A DNA stretch of 64,000 nt from Streptomyces syringium (GCF_017876625.1 NZ_JAGIOH010000001.1:5725501-5789500); one strand, 5' to 3'; positions 36,501 through 44,727 are shown, counted from the stretch's first letter. Program-made: numbers and translations. Notes: a model not told the origin generated them from the sequence alone.

Positions 36501-36966
36501 GGTCACTCTCGTCGGCTTCGAGCTCCGCGATCTTCTCCAGGACGAGTTCCGCGTGGCGCCCGGGCTCGGGCACCGGGTGCAGCACGGCCCGTACGGTGCC
36601 CGCACGGTCGAGGATCACCGCGGCGCGGGCGAACAGCGTGCGGTCGCCCGCCGTCACCTCGGGGACGCCGAGTGCCCGGCCGAGCGTCAACTCGCCGTCG
36701 CCCACGAGCGGATACCCCAGCTCGCGCTCCGCCGCGAACGCGGCGAGGTGGCCCGGGGCGTGTGCGCTGACGCCCAGCACCCGGACATCGGCCCGCGCGA
36801 GGCGGGCGGCGTCGTCGCGCACCGAGCACAGCCCGGTCGTGCAACCGGCCAGCTCGGGAAGGACCTCGCCGATGCCCGGCTCGGTGATGAAGAACAACGC
36901 GGTCCACCGGTGGCCGGGGGAGGGAACGGCCGTCGGGCCTTCGGTCGTCAGGGCAGTGATGTGCAT
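36493..36966 (-). CDS. PrxQ/Bcp-type peroxiredoxin
   Basis: A 157-residue thioredoxin-fold peroxidase. The segment LAGCTTGLCSVRD aligns with the PrxQ active site, giving peroxidatic C42 and resolving C47. The more usual TPGCT is LAGCT here. It reduces peroxides using thioredoxin. In this operon two flavoenzymes probably release H2O2, so a protective role is likely; direct participation in biosynthesis is also possible. GAGGAAC precedes the ATG. Confidence 0.78.
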   Translation of the reverse strand: MHITALTTEGPTAVPSPGHRWTALFFITEPGIGEVLPELAGCTTGLCSVRDDAARLARADVRVLGVSAHAPGHLAAFAAERELGYPLVGDGELTLGRALGVPEVTAGDRTLFARAAVILDRAGTVRAVLHPVPEPGRHAELVLEKIAELEADESDRA

Positions 36967-37008
36967 GGAGGGTTCCTCGGTGTCAAAGGTGCGGGAGGCG
37001 GGGCGCGG

Positions 37009-38379
37009 TCAGACGGACTCGGCGTACCGCTCGATCTCCCAGGGGGTCACGAGACGGTGCCACGCCGCCCAGTCGGCGGCCGAGTTGCGGACGACGGCAT
37101 CGGCGGCGAGCTCCCCCAGGGCGCCGCGCAGGGTGTCGTCCTCCTCCAGGGCCCGCAGCGCGGACGGGAGGTCCGTGGGCAGCGGAAGGATGCCGCGCGT
37201 GGCGAGGGCGTCCGGCGTCAGCAGGTCGGCCGGCTCCTCGCACGCCTCGGACAGCTCCAGACCGCGGTCCTGGCCGTCGGCGAACGCGGCGAGTACGCCC
37301 GCGAAGAGCAGATGGGGGTTGGCCGCCGGGTCGGGGCTGCGCATCTCCAGCCGGAGGGAGCGGGGCGCCGCGTTGTCCCCGACGACCTTGAAGGCCGTGG
37401 ACCTGTTGTGCCGGGCCCAACTGCGGTGCACCGGAGTGCCGGAGGCGGGCACGAGCCGCTTGTAGGAGTTGACGGTCGGGTTGCCCAGGGCCGTCAGCGC
37501 GGGCGCGTGGTCCAGCACGCCGGCCAGCGAGCTGCGGAAGAGTGCGGACATGCCGTCCGCGTCCGTGCCGTCGTGGAACAGGGCCCCGGCCGCTGCCCCG
37601 GTGCTCTCCAGGGAGACATGGACGTGCAGGGCGTTGCCGTAGAGGTGGGCGAGCGGCTTGGGCATGAACACGGCGGACATACCGCGTCGGCGGGCCATGA
37701 CCCGGGCCGTGTGCTTGAGCAGCAGCAGCCGGTCCGCGGTGGTCAGCGCGTCACCGTGGCGGAAGACGAGCTCGCGCTGGCCCGCGCACACCTCGTGGTG
37801 GTGCCCGTCGACGGTGAAGTCCATTGCCGCCAGGGCCTCGGCGATGTCCCGGCAGACCTCGTCGGCCTCCTCGTCGACGCTCACGTCCCAGTAGCCGGCA
37901 CCGTCGGCCGGCTCGCCCGCGGTGCCGGGGGTACCGGGCCGCAGGAGGTAGAACTCCGCCTCCACTCCGAAGACGGGACGCTGCCCGCGGGCCTCCGACG
38001 CCCGGACCGCCTTCCGCAGCACCGCGCGCGGGTCCGCGGCGAACGGCCGGCCGGCGGTGTCCAGGACATCGCAGAAGACCATGCCGACGGTGCGCCCGGA
38101 CACCGTGGTCCACGGCCGCCGCACATACGTCGACGGGTCGGGAACCAGGCGCAGATCGCTGTGCTCCGGGTCGCCGTAGCCCAGCAGCACGGACCCGTCG
38201 AGGGTCCAGCCGCCGTCGCGTACCTCGGCCCAGCGGGCGGCGGGGATCTCCAGGGTCTTGAGGTGTCCGGCGATGTCGGTGAAGAGCAGCTGGACGAAGT
38301 CGACGTCCTGGGCGAGGCGGGTGTCCGGTGAGGACGCGGGCAGCTTCGAAGATGCGGCCTTCGGTGAAGATGTGGTCAT
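37009..38379 (-). CDS. glutamine-synthetase-like ligase
   Basis: A 456-residue protein of the GS I superfamily. Catalytic-core segments are present: VFGVEAEFYLL, HHHEVCAGQRE, GNALHVHVSLE, NPTVNSYKRLVP and RLEMRSPDPAANPHLL. They resemble the GlnA3/GlnA4-type and gamma-glutamyl ligase branch rather than ammonium-assimilating GlnA. Members of this branch activate glutamate (or another carboxylate) and transfer it to amines. Here the acceptor could be an N-hydroxylated amine made by the adjacent monooxygenase. Its ATG overlaps the stop of that gene (ATGA). Confidence 0.82.
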   Translation of the reverse strand: MTTSSPKAASSKLPASSPDTRLAQDVDFVQLLFTDIAGHLKTLEIPAARWAEVRDGGWTLDGSVLLGYGDPEHSDLRLVPDPSTYVRRPWTTVSGRTVGMVFCDVLDTAGRPFAADPRAVLRKAVRASEARGQRPVFGVEAEFYLLRPGTPGTAGEPADGAGYWDVSVDEEADEVCRDIAEALAAMDFTVDGHHHEVCAGQRELVFRHGDALTTADRLLLLKHTARVMARRRGMSAVFMPKPLAHLYGNALHVHVSLESTGAAAGALFHDGTDADGMSALFRSSLAGVLDHAPALTALGNPTVNSYKRLVPASGTPVHRSWARHNRSTAFKVVGDNAAPRSLRLEMRSPDPAANPHLLFAGVLAAFADGQDRGLELSEACEEPADLLTPDALATRGILPLPTDLPSALRALEEDDTLRGALGELAADAVVRNSAADWAAWHRLVTPWEIERYAESV

Positions 38380-39815
38380 CGCTGTACGGCTCCCCAGGTG
38401 TCCATGTGGTTCAGGCCGGACGCGGTGATCCGCTCGGCCGTGCGGTCGCCGGGCCGGTCCTCGGCCGCCGCGGTGTCGTCGGTGCGCACGCCCGGGGCGT
38501 ACAGGGCCAGCACCCGGTCGGAGAGCAGGCCCAGAGAGCTCAGGTTGGGGAAGCCCGGGCCTTGTGCCAGGGCGGCCAGGTTCGGCAGGTGCAGCGGTGC
38601 GGGCAGGCCGGCCACCGCGAGGGAGGAGTCGATGGACCGCTCGACGCGTTCGCGGGTCACGGACCCGCCGAGCGCGGCCCACAGCGCGTCCTCGGCCCGG
38701 GGGCCAAGCAGCCGGGTGAACCACAGCGGGTCGCCACCGGTCGCGTCGACGACCAGGTCGGCCCGGTGCGTCCGGTGCCGGCCGCCGTAGGCGATCTCCA
38801 CGGCCACCGTGTCGTCGGTGTCGTCGGCGGGGCGCGTACCGATGACACGGCCCGGCTCCCAGGAGACGTTGGTGGTCAGCGCGAGATCGCTCTGGATCTC
38901 CTGCGAGAAGACCGCGCGGTCGGTGCGGCGGATGAACTCCTGCCGGTCCGCCTCGGACAGCCCCGCCCAGCCGGTCGGGTCGCTGTAGTAGCGGTTCTCG
39001 AAGGGGCTCTCACCCCGGCTGTAGAGCGTGGCCCGGGGAGCGACGACGGTGACCTTGCGGTCCTGGCCGAGGGCGAGTTCCCGCACGATCGTGCCCGCGG
39101 TCTCACCCGCGCCCACCACGACCACGGTCCGGGCCCATTCGGGGAAGCCCTCCACGGCGAGCTTCCAGAAGCCCGCGGTGTCCAGCACCCGCCTCCCGTC
39201 GGCCGGCAGCACGCCCGCGGCCGGGCCCGGCCCGGAGACCAGGAGACCGCAGCCGCGCACCGTGAGGTCCGCGGCCCCGTCGTCGACGGTCAGCGTCCAG
39301 CCGCCGTCCAGCAGTTCGGCGGCACGGACCTCCCCGGCGACCGTGCGCAGGCCCGCCCGTTCGGCCGCCCACTGCAGATAGCCGGCCCACTCCCGGTGGC
39401 TCGGCTGGGGCCGGCTGCGGTCGATCCAGCGCGCGTACAGCCCCCGGTCGAGCAGATGGCTGGACCAGCTGAAGCCGGCCATCCGGCGGGCGATCTCACC
39501 CGTGACCGGATCCCGGGGGTCTCCCCAGGCGGTGCGGTCGTAGGGAAAGCCGAGGTCCTTCTCGGGGAGGGTGCCGAGCCGCTGTCTGCCGTTGGTCCAG
39601 CCGCGCCCCGCCAGCCAGTTCGCGGCCGTGCGGTCCCGCTCGACCGCCACGACCTCGGGGACGTCGAAGCCGACGGCACGCAGCACACTCGACTTCACGG
39701 CGAGGGCGACGGCCTTGGGGCCCGCGCCGATCACCAGGAGGGGAGCGCCACCGCTACCGATGGTGCTCCGGTTCCCGGCCGCGGTGGCCGGGGAAAGCGT
39801 TGATGACTGTGACAT
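38376..39815 (-). CDS. MbtG-like flavin-dependent lysine N6-monooxygenase
   Basis: A 479-residue NADPH/FAD enzyme. The FAD loop is GAGPKAVALAVK (from G30) and the NADPH loop GAGETAG (about 240). Long stretches (VERDRTAANWLAGRGWTNG, RLGTLPEKDLGFPY, QGPGFPNLSSLGLLSDRV) recall mycobacterial MbtG, which hydroxylates lysine N6 during mycobactin synthesis. It should convert lysine or a lysine residue to the N6-hydroxy form. It is the best-defined chemical step of this operon. It lies 12 bases after the DAO gene and is coupled to the GS-like gene. Confidence 0.82.
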   Translation of the reverse strand: MSQSSTLSPATAAGNRSTIGSGGAPLLVIGAGPKAVALAVKSSVLRAVGFDVPEVVAVERDRTAANWLAGRGWTNGRQRLGTLPEKDLGFPYDRTAWGDPRDPVTGEIARRMAGFSWSSHLLDRGLYARWIDRSRPQPSHREWAGYLQWAAERAGLRTVAGEVRAAELLDGGWTLTVDDGAADLTVRGCGLLVSGPGPAAGVLPADGRRVLDTAGFWKLAVEGFPEWARTVVVVGAGETAGTIVRELALGQDRKVTVVAPRATLYSRGESPFENRYYSDPTGWAGLSEADRQEFIRRTDRAVFSQEIQSDLALTTNVSWEPGRVIGTRPADDTDDTVAVEIAYGGRHRTHRADLVVDATGGDPLWFTRLLGPRAEDALWAALGGSVTRERVERSIDSSLAVAGLPAPLHLPNLAALAQGPGFPNLSSLGLLSDRVLALYAPGVRTDDTAAAEDRPGDRTAERITASGLNHMDTWGAVQR

Positions 39816-39827
39816 GGTCGCTCCTGC

Positions 39828-41063
39828 TCAGAGGAAACGGGCAGGATCGAACGCGGAGGGGATCCCGTTCCCCTGTCCGCCGCGGATCCGCTCCGCCAGT
39901 TGTTCCGGCATGACCTGCGAGTACGGCATGCCGTGGCCGTTGAACGCGGCCATCACCCACAGGCCTTCGGTGCCCGGCCAGGCGCCGACCAACGGGCAGC
40001 GGTCCGGGGTGAACGCCATGACGCCGCTCCACGCCCGGACCACCGGCACGCCGGTGGCCTCCGGCAGCAGCGCGGGAAGGGCCTCGGCCAGCCGGCCGGC
40101 CAGCTCGGGCGAGAACGCCGGTGTGTTGTCGTCCTCCGGCAGCTCGATGCCCTCGTCACGGCCCGGGACCGTGTTGCGCAGACCGCCGATGAGCAGCGAG
40201 CCGTCCGGCGTCTGCCCGCCGTACACGAGGCCCCGGTCGAGCCCCCACTGCGGGATGCGGAAGGACACGGGGGCGGTCTGTACCAGCTGGCCGCGCACCG
40301 GCGTGATGACCGGAGCGAGCTCCGGCAGCAGTCGGGGCGTCCAGGCGTTGAGCGCGACGACCACCTGGTCCGCGAGCACCTGGCCGGCGTCGGTGGTGAC
40401 GACCCACCCGCCGCCGTAGACGGCCTCCACGGACGTCACGGTGATACCGCACGCGAACTCCGCGCCGTGGCGCGCCGCGGCCTCCGCCATGCCCCGTACG
40501 TAGGCCACCGAGTGGACCGCGTCCTGGTCCGGTCGGTACAGCCCGCCCAGGACGGTGTCCGGGAGGTCGGTGCCGAACACCCGGCGCGCCGCCGGGAGGT
40601 CCAGCCAGTCGGCGGTGATGCCGTCCGCCCGCAGGGCCTCGGCGGTCCGCTTCAGTTCGGCGGCCTCGTCCTCGCGGACGGCGAGGTCGAGCTTGGTGGT
40701 GGGGAAGCGGGTCGCCTCCAGCCCCTCCCGGGCGGCCACTTCGCGCACCAGGTCGCGGTTGACGAGGGTGGCCCGGTAGATGGCCAGTGCCTCGGCGTGC
40801 CCGAACTTCTCGATGGCGAGGGCGTGCTGGGTGTTGCCGCCCTGGATCAGCCGTCCGGCGTTACGGCCCGAGGAGCCCATGGCCGGGCCGGGGTTGCGCT
40901 CCAGCACCAGCGGCCGCAGCCCGGCCCTGGCCAGCCAGTAGGCGAGCGTCGAGCCCATCACACCGGCACCGAGCACACAGACGCCGGTGCGCCGCGGCAG
41001 TGCCGTGTTGCTTCCGGTCCAGCCCGGGCCGGTGTCCAGCCAGTAGGAATCGGGGGTTCGCAT
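39828..41063 (-). CDS. FAD-dependent amino acid/amine oxidoreductase (DAO family)
   Basis: A 411-residue DAO-type flavoenzyme. The dinucleotide loop is VCVLGAGVMGSTLAYWLARAG (near residue 28), followed by MGSSGRNAG, with the C-terminal FNGHGMPYS flavin segment. Relatives oxidise amines, glycine or D-amino acids to imines with release of H2O2. Similar enzymes act after lysine N-hydroxylation in hydrazine-forming pathways. I chose the ATG at 41063 because AAGGA lies upstream. A coupled ATG at 41093 overlaps the preceding stop (TGATG), fits the operon pattern and adds ten residues. Confidence 0.78.
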   Translation of the reverse strand: MRTPDSYWLDTGPGWTGSNTALPRRTGVCVLGAGVMGSTLAYWLARAGLRPLVLERNPGPAMGSSGRNAGRLIQGGNTQHALAIEKFGHAEALAIYRATLVNRDLVREVAAREGLEATRFPTTKLDLAVREDEAAELKRTAEALRADGITADWLDLPAARRVFGTDLPDTVLGGLYRPDQDAVHSVAYVRGMAEAAARHGAEFACGITVTSVEAVYGGGWVVTTDAGQVLADQVVVALNAWTPRLLPELAPVITPVRGQLVQTAPVSFRIPQWGLDRGLVYGGQTPDGSLLIGGLRNTVPGRDEGIELPEDDNTPAFSPELAGRLAEALPALLPEATGVPVVRAWSGVMAFTPDRCPLVGAWPGTEGLWVMAAFNGHGMPYSQVMPEQLAERIRGGQGNGIPSAFDPARFL

Positions 41064-41092
41064 GGAAGTCCTTGTCGAGAGGTCGTCGGCCA

Positions 41093-42382
41093 TCAGGTCC
41101 AGCACTCCGAACTGGGCAGACGACGGGCGGGGGGCTCGCCGGGGGCGGCGGGGGAGGTGACGACCGAGACCATGGCGGCGATGCGCTCGGCCCGTTCGAC
41201 GGCGGTCGCCGTGTCGTCCCCCACGGCGATGACATAGCCGAGCCGGTGCAGATTGGTGGTGACCGGTTCGACGACGTCGCCGGGCCGGGTCAGCAGCACC
41301 AGCCGCTCGCGCGCGGGGTCGAGCCGGGCGGACGCCTCGGCGACCCCGTCGACGCGCCGGACCGCGCCGGGCTCACCGGTCAGGAAGCGGATCGCCGCAC
41401 CCGAGGTGAAGGCGCTCGGGGCGAGGGCGTCGGTATCGACCTCACGGCCCAGGGCGAGGTCCGCCGCGATGCCGTAGACGTCCACCCCGCCGGCGAGCCG
41501 GATGAGATCCGGAATGCAGTCACCGGCGGGCCGGGGGTTGACCTCGATGATCCGGGGGCCGTCGGCGGTCAGGATCATCTCGGTGTGCGCGATGCCGTGG
41601 TCGTAGCCGACGGCCTTCAGCGCGGCCGCCGCGGTCTGGGAGACCTCGGCGTGCGACGCCCCGCAGAGCCGGGCCGGCACGGCCTGGCCGAGCTCGACGA
41701 ACGACCCGCCCCGGGTGCTCAGCTTTTCCGTGCAGGCCACGACCACCGTGCGCCCGCCGACGGTGACCGTCTCGACGCTGATCTCCGCACCGATCAGTTC
41801 TTCCTCGGCGAGGAGGCTGCCGGTCTTGGTGAACGGCGCCGCCGCCTCCCAGGCCGCGTCGAGTTCCGCCGCGTCCCGGGCCCGGACCACGCCGCGCCCG
41901 GCCGAGGAGTCGGCGGGCTTGACGATGAGGGGGAACGTCAGACCGTCGACGGCCGCCCGCCGGTCCGCCGGGTCCGTGACGGTCGCGTCGAGCACCCGGA
42001 AGCGCGGGCCCGGCACTCCGCATTCCGCGAAGCGCTCACGCGCCCAGGTCTTGTCCGTCAGGTTCCGCAGCGTGCTCGGCGAGCATCCCGGCAGGCCGAA
42101 CTCCTCGGCGAGCCGGGCCACGAGCGGCAGGGTGGAGTCGAGGAATCCGATGACCCCCTTCTCGCCCGGCGCCGCCGCGAGGGCGGCCCGGCAGGCCGCG
42201 TACATCTCCTCGGCAGGGCGCTCCGGGGAGAGCGGAATCTGTTGTTCCGCCAGTCTCAGATAGGCCGCGGTGGCACTCTCCGCCACGGCCAGCCCGATAT
42301 CCGTCCGGGTGGTCCAGGAGGCCAGTGCCTGCTCGCGCAAGCAGCCCACGCGGACCAGCAACAGGAGGGCTTTCGCGTCCAT
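41093..42382 (-). CDS. ATP-grasp carboxylate-amine ligase, first large gene of the operon
   Basis: A 429-residue ATP-grasp ligase of the amino-acid ligase type. The ATP-binding strand is FPLIVKPADSSAGRGVV (about 154), the clamp is ISVETVTV, and the metal motif is intact as EVNPRPAGD (about 290). It should join an activated carboxylate to an amine, as in BacD-type dipeptide synthesis. The start is uncertain: the ATG at 42382 fits the beta-1 strand of the fold (MDAKALLLLV). An ATG at 42415 overlaps the preceding small ORF's stop (ATGA) and would add 11 residues. Confidence 0.8.
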   Translation of the reverse strand: MDAKALLLLVRVGCLREQALASWTTRTDIGLAVAESATAAYLRLAEQQIPLSPERPAEEMYAACRAALAAAPGEKGVIGFLDSTLPLVARLAEEFGLPGCSPSTLRNLTDKTWARERFAECGVPGPRFRVLDATVTDPADRRAAVDGLTFPLIVKPADSSAGRGVVRARDAAELDAAWEAAAPFTKTGSLLAEEELIGAEISVETVTVGGRTVVVACTEKLSTRGGSFVELGQAVPARLCGASHAEVSQTAAAALKAVGYDHGIAHTEMILTADGPRIIEVNPRPAGDCIPDLIRLAGGVDVYGIAADLALGREVDTDALAPSAFTSGAAIRFLTGEPGAVRRVDGVAEASARLDPARERLVLLTRPGDVVEPVTTNLHRLGYVIAVGDDTATAVERAERIAAMVSVVTSPAAPGEPPARRLPSSECWT

Positions 42383-42400
42383 TGCCCAACTTTCGTGTCG

Positions 42401-42440
42401 TTCAGGGGAGGTCATCGACGTTCAGCGGAGGTCGTCGACG
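42401..42440. repeat. tandem 20-bp duplication at the operon's first gene junction
   Basis: Two adjacent 20-mers (42401-42420 and 42421-42440) are identical at 18 positions. One copy creates the ATGA overlap between the 73-codon ORF and the ligase. Confidence 0.7.
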
Positions 42441-42633
42441 TCGCCGTCAGGGCGAGAGGGTGCGCGCGAGGGGCGGACCGTGCCGAAGGGACGACGGCCG
42501 GGGTGGTCACGGCGGTGGTCTCGGCGGCGAGCAGGGTGGTGCGGTGGTGGAACGTAAGGATGGGAATTCCCTTGAGCGTGATGGTGCGGCAGCCGCCTGG
42601 TTCGGTGGCGATCTGCGCCTGACCTGCAGGCAT
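42412..42633 (-). CDS. 73-residue hypothetical peptide leading the ATP-grasp operon
   Basis: An unrecognised small ORF. The peptide begins MPAGQAQIATEPGGC, has a mixed hydrophobic middle (TLKGIPILTFHHRTTLL) and a Thr/Ala/Ser-rich tail ending in TSTTSAERR. Codon use is GC-rich like its neighbours. It lacks a convincing ribosome-binding site. Its stop overlaps an ATG in frame with the ligase (42412-42415), the same coupling seen through the rest of the operon. It could be a leader peptide, a small partner protein, a ligase substrate, or spurious. Confidence 0.4.
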   Translation of the reverse strand: MPAGQAQIATEPGGCRTITLKGIPILTFHHRTTLLAAETTAVTTPAVVPSARSAPRAHPLALTATSTTSAERR

Positions 42634-42685
42634 GTATGACTCTGGGGCCCGCCGCTAACGTTTGGCTGACGTTCCGCTGGCGCAC

Positions 42686-42718
42686 GGCTACCCGGGGTTC
42701 ACCCGGAGTTCATCCAGG
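42686..42718. promoter_or_regulatory. PHO box (three contiguous PhoP direct-repeat units)
   Basis: Three head-to-tail 11-mers, GGCTACCCGGG, GTTCACCCGGA and GTTCATCCAGG, match the PhoP unit consensus G(G/T)TCAYYYR(G/C)G at 9, 10 and 11 of 11 positions. A fourth weaker unit follows at 42719-42729. The site lies between the minus-strand biosynthetic operon and the plus-strand RCK gene, so PhoP could act on either. Confidence 0.7.
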
Positions 42719-42828
42719 CGTCACGGCGCTTCCGAGGGGCACGGGAGCCGGCCATCGACGGTCCCGAATGATCGCCACACCTCGTGAATTCAGCTGTACG
42801 TTCGATCTCCTCAGGGCACTCTGGGAAC

Positions 42829-44727
42829 GTGGCCTCTCTCCCTCCCCAGCCCCAAGCCGACCCCGCCGTCCCGCACATGGTGGTCTGCGGCGACGACGGG
42901 CTCGTCCACCGGCTCGCGGCCGAACTCTCCGGCGTCTACGGCGAGCGCGTCACCGTCGTCCTGCCGCCCGCCCGTGACGGGCGGCCGCGGCCGCCCGCCG
43001 CGGCGGGCCGGGCCGCCACGCTCCTCGGGCGGGTGACCGGTGCCGTCGGCCGCGCCTCCGGCGTCAACGGCACCGCCGGAGGCGCGGCCACGGGTCCGCT
43101 CGGCGCGCCCGGCGCTCTCGTGCGGATCGTGGAGGCCGCCGAGCCCGACGACGAGGCGCTCGCCGAGGCCGGGGTCGACCGGGCCGCCGCCCTCGCCCTC
43201 GTCTATGACGACGACGAGACGAACATCCACGCGGCCCTGCGGGCCCGCCGCGTCAACCCCCGGCTGCGTCTGGTCATCCGGCTCTACAACCGCCGCCTCG
43301 GCCAGTACCTGGAGGAACTCCTCGACCAGGCCGCCCAGGTGGGGACGGGCGAGGCCGGGGGCACCCCCGCCGAAGCCACCACCACGGTCCTGTCGGACGC
43401 CGACACCGCGGCCCCCGCCCTGGTCGCCGTGGCCGTCTCCGGACACAGCAAGGTCATCGAAGCGGGCGGACTGTTCCTGCGAGCCGTCGAGAGACCGCCC
43501 CTGCGCCCCGGCGCGAGCACCGCACCCGGCACCCGCACCCTCGCCCTGCTCCCCGCCCCGGGCTCCGACGCCGGGCCCGTCATGCTGCCCGGCGCGGAGG
43601 AGGAACGATCCGCTGCCGGGCGCGGCCGGATCGTCCTGGAAACCGTCCGCTACTCGCCCACGCCGCAGCAGCCCACCCGCCTCACCTCCCGCGGCCTGCC
43701 GCTGGGTTCCTTCTTCTCACGCCGGCTGCGCTGGGCGCTGATCTGCCTGGCGGGCGCCGTCTGCGGACTGGCCGTCGCCTCCTGGCTGGTCTCCGACGAG
43801 GATCCGCCGCACGCCGCGTACCTCTCGCTGCTCGACCTCTTCGCCATCAACGACCCGGCCGTCGGCGAGCCCCTCGGCCGCCAGGTGCTCCAACTCCTCT
43901 CCGGCCTCACCGGCCTGCTGCTCCTTCCCCTGCTGGTGGCCGCCGCCCTGGAGGGCCTCGGCACCTTCCGCTCCGCCTCCACGCTGCGCCGTCCGCCGCG
44001 CGGCCTCTCCGGCCATGTGGTGCTGCTCGGCCTCGGCAAGATCGGCACCCGGGTGCTGGCCCGGCTGCGCGAGCTGGACATCCCGGTGGTCTGCGTGGAA
44101 CGCGACCCACAGGCCCGCGGCGTCGCGCTCGCCCGCTCGCTGCGCGTGCCCACCGTCATCGGTGACGTCACGGAGGAGGGCGTGCTGGAGGCCGCCAAAA
44201 TCGGCCAGAGCCGCACGCTGATGGCGCTGACCAGCAGCGACGTCACCAACCTGGAAGCGGTCCTGTACGCCCGCTCGGTCAGGCCCGACGTCCGCGCCGT
44301 CATGCGGCTGTACGAGGACCGCTTCGCCAAAGCCGTCTACCGCACCCTGCGCGACTCCCACCCCCAGGCGTGGACCCGCAGCCGCAGCGTCTCCTACCTG
44401 GTCGCCCCCGCCTTCGCCATGGCGATGATGGGACGTCAGATCCAGGGTGCGGTCCCGGTGGAGCGCAAGGTGCTCCTCATCGCCGTCCTGGAGGCCGGAG
44501 CCCACAGCGCCCTGCGCGGCCGCACTGCGGCCGAGGCGGCCGAACCGGGAGCCTGGCAGCTGCTCGCCCTGGCCCCGAACCCCACGGACCCCCACCCCGC
44601 CCCCCTCTGGGACCCGCCGCCCGGCTACGTCCTGCGCCCCGAGGACCGCGTCGTCCTGGCCGCCACCCGCCAGGGCCTGGCCGACCTCCTGGGCCGCGGC
44701 CCGCGGCCGCGCGCGGGAGCGCGGTGA
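42829..44727 (+). CDS. two-RCK (TrkA-N) NAD-binding membrane protein, potassium-channel-like
   Basis: A 632-residue protein. It begins with a nucleotide-binding RCK-like domain (MVVCGDDGLVHRLA, about 17). Two hydrophobic segments follow at about 303-325 and 362-382. A second RCK domain (VVLLGLGKIGTRVLARL, about 400) ends with TrkA-C-like sequence. This order is similar to RCK-gated ion channels or castor/pollux-type proteins, though no canonical TVGYG filter is seen. It probably gates or regulates K+ flux. The GTG at 42829 has GGGA upstream. Confidence 0.75.
   Translation: MASLPPQPQADPAVPHMVVCGDDGLVHRLAAELSGVYGERVTVVLPPARDGRPRPPAAAGRAATLLGRVTGAVGRASGVNGTAGGAATGPLGAPGALVRIVEAAEPDDEALAEAGVDRAAALALVYDDDETNIHAALRARRVNPRLRLVIRLYNRRLGQYLEELLDQAAQVGTGEAGGTPAEATTTVLSDADTAAPALVAVAVSGHSKVIEAGGLFLRAVERPPLRPGASTAPGTRTLALLPAPGSDAGPVMLPGAEEERSAAGRGRIVLETVRYSPTPQQPTRLTSRGLPLGSFFSRRLRWALICLAGAVCGLAVASWLVSDEDPPHAAYLSLLDLFAINDPAVGEPLGRQVLQLLSGLTGLLLLPLLVAAALEGLGTFRSASTLRRPPRGLSGHVVLLGLGKIGTRVLARLRELDIPVVCVERDPQARGVALARSLRVPTVIGDVTEEGVLEAAKIGQSRTLMALTSSDVTNLEAVLYARSVRPDVRAVMRLYEDRFAKAVYRTLRDSHPQAWTRSRSVSYLVAPAFAMAMMGRQIQGAVPVERKVLLIAVLEAGAHSALRGRTAAEAAEPGAWQLLALAPNPTDPHPAPLWDPPPGYVLRPEDRVVLAATRQGLADLLGRGPRPRAGAR

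Noticed and set aside
32546..42633. Assignment of the operon as a known hydrazine (HAA-type) pathway
   Set aside because: The cupin-MetRS fusion that forms the N-N bond in those pathways is absent, so only the hydroxylase and DAO steps are shared.
32546..42633. Assignment as a hydroxamate siderophore cluster
   Set aside because: A lysine N-hydroxylase is present, but there is no acyltransferase, NIS synthetase, NRPS, siderophore receptor or iron-box repressor site that I can see.
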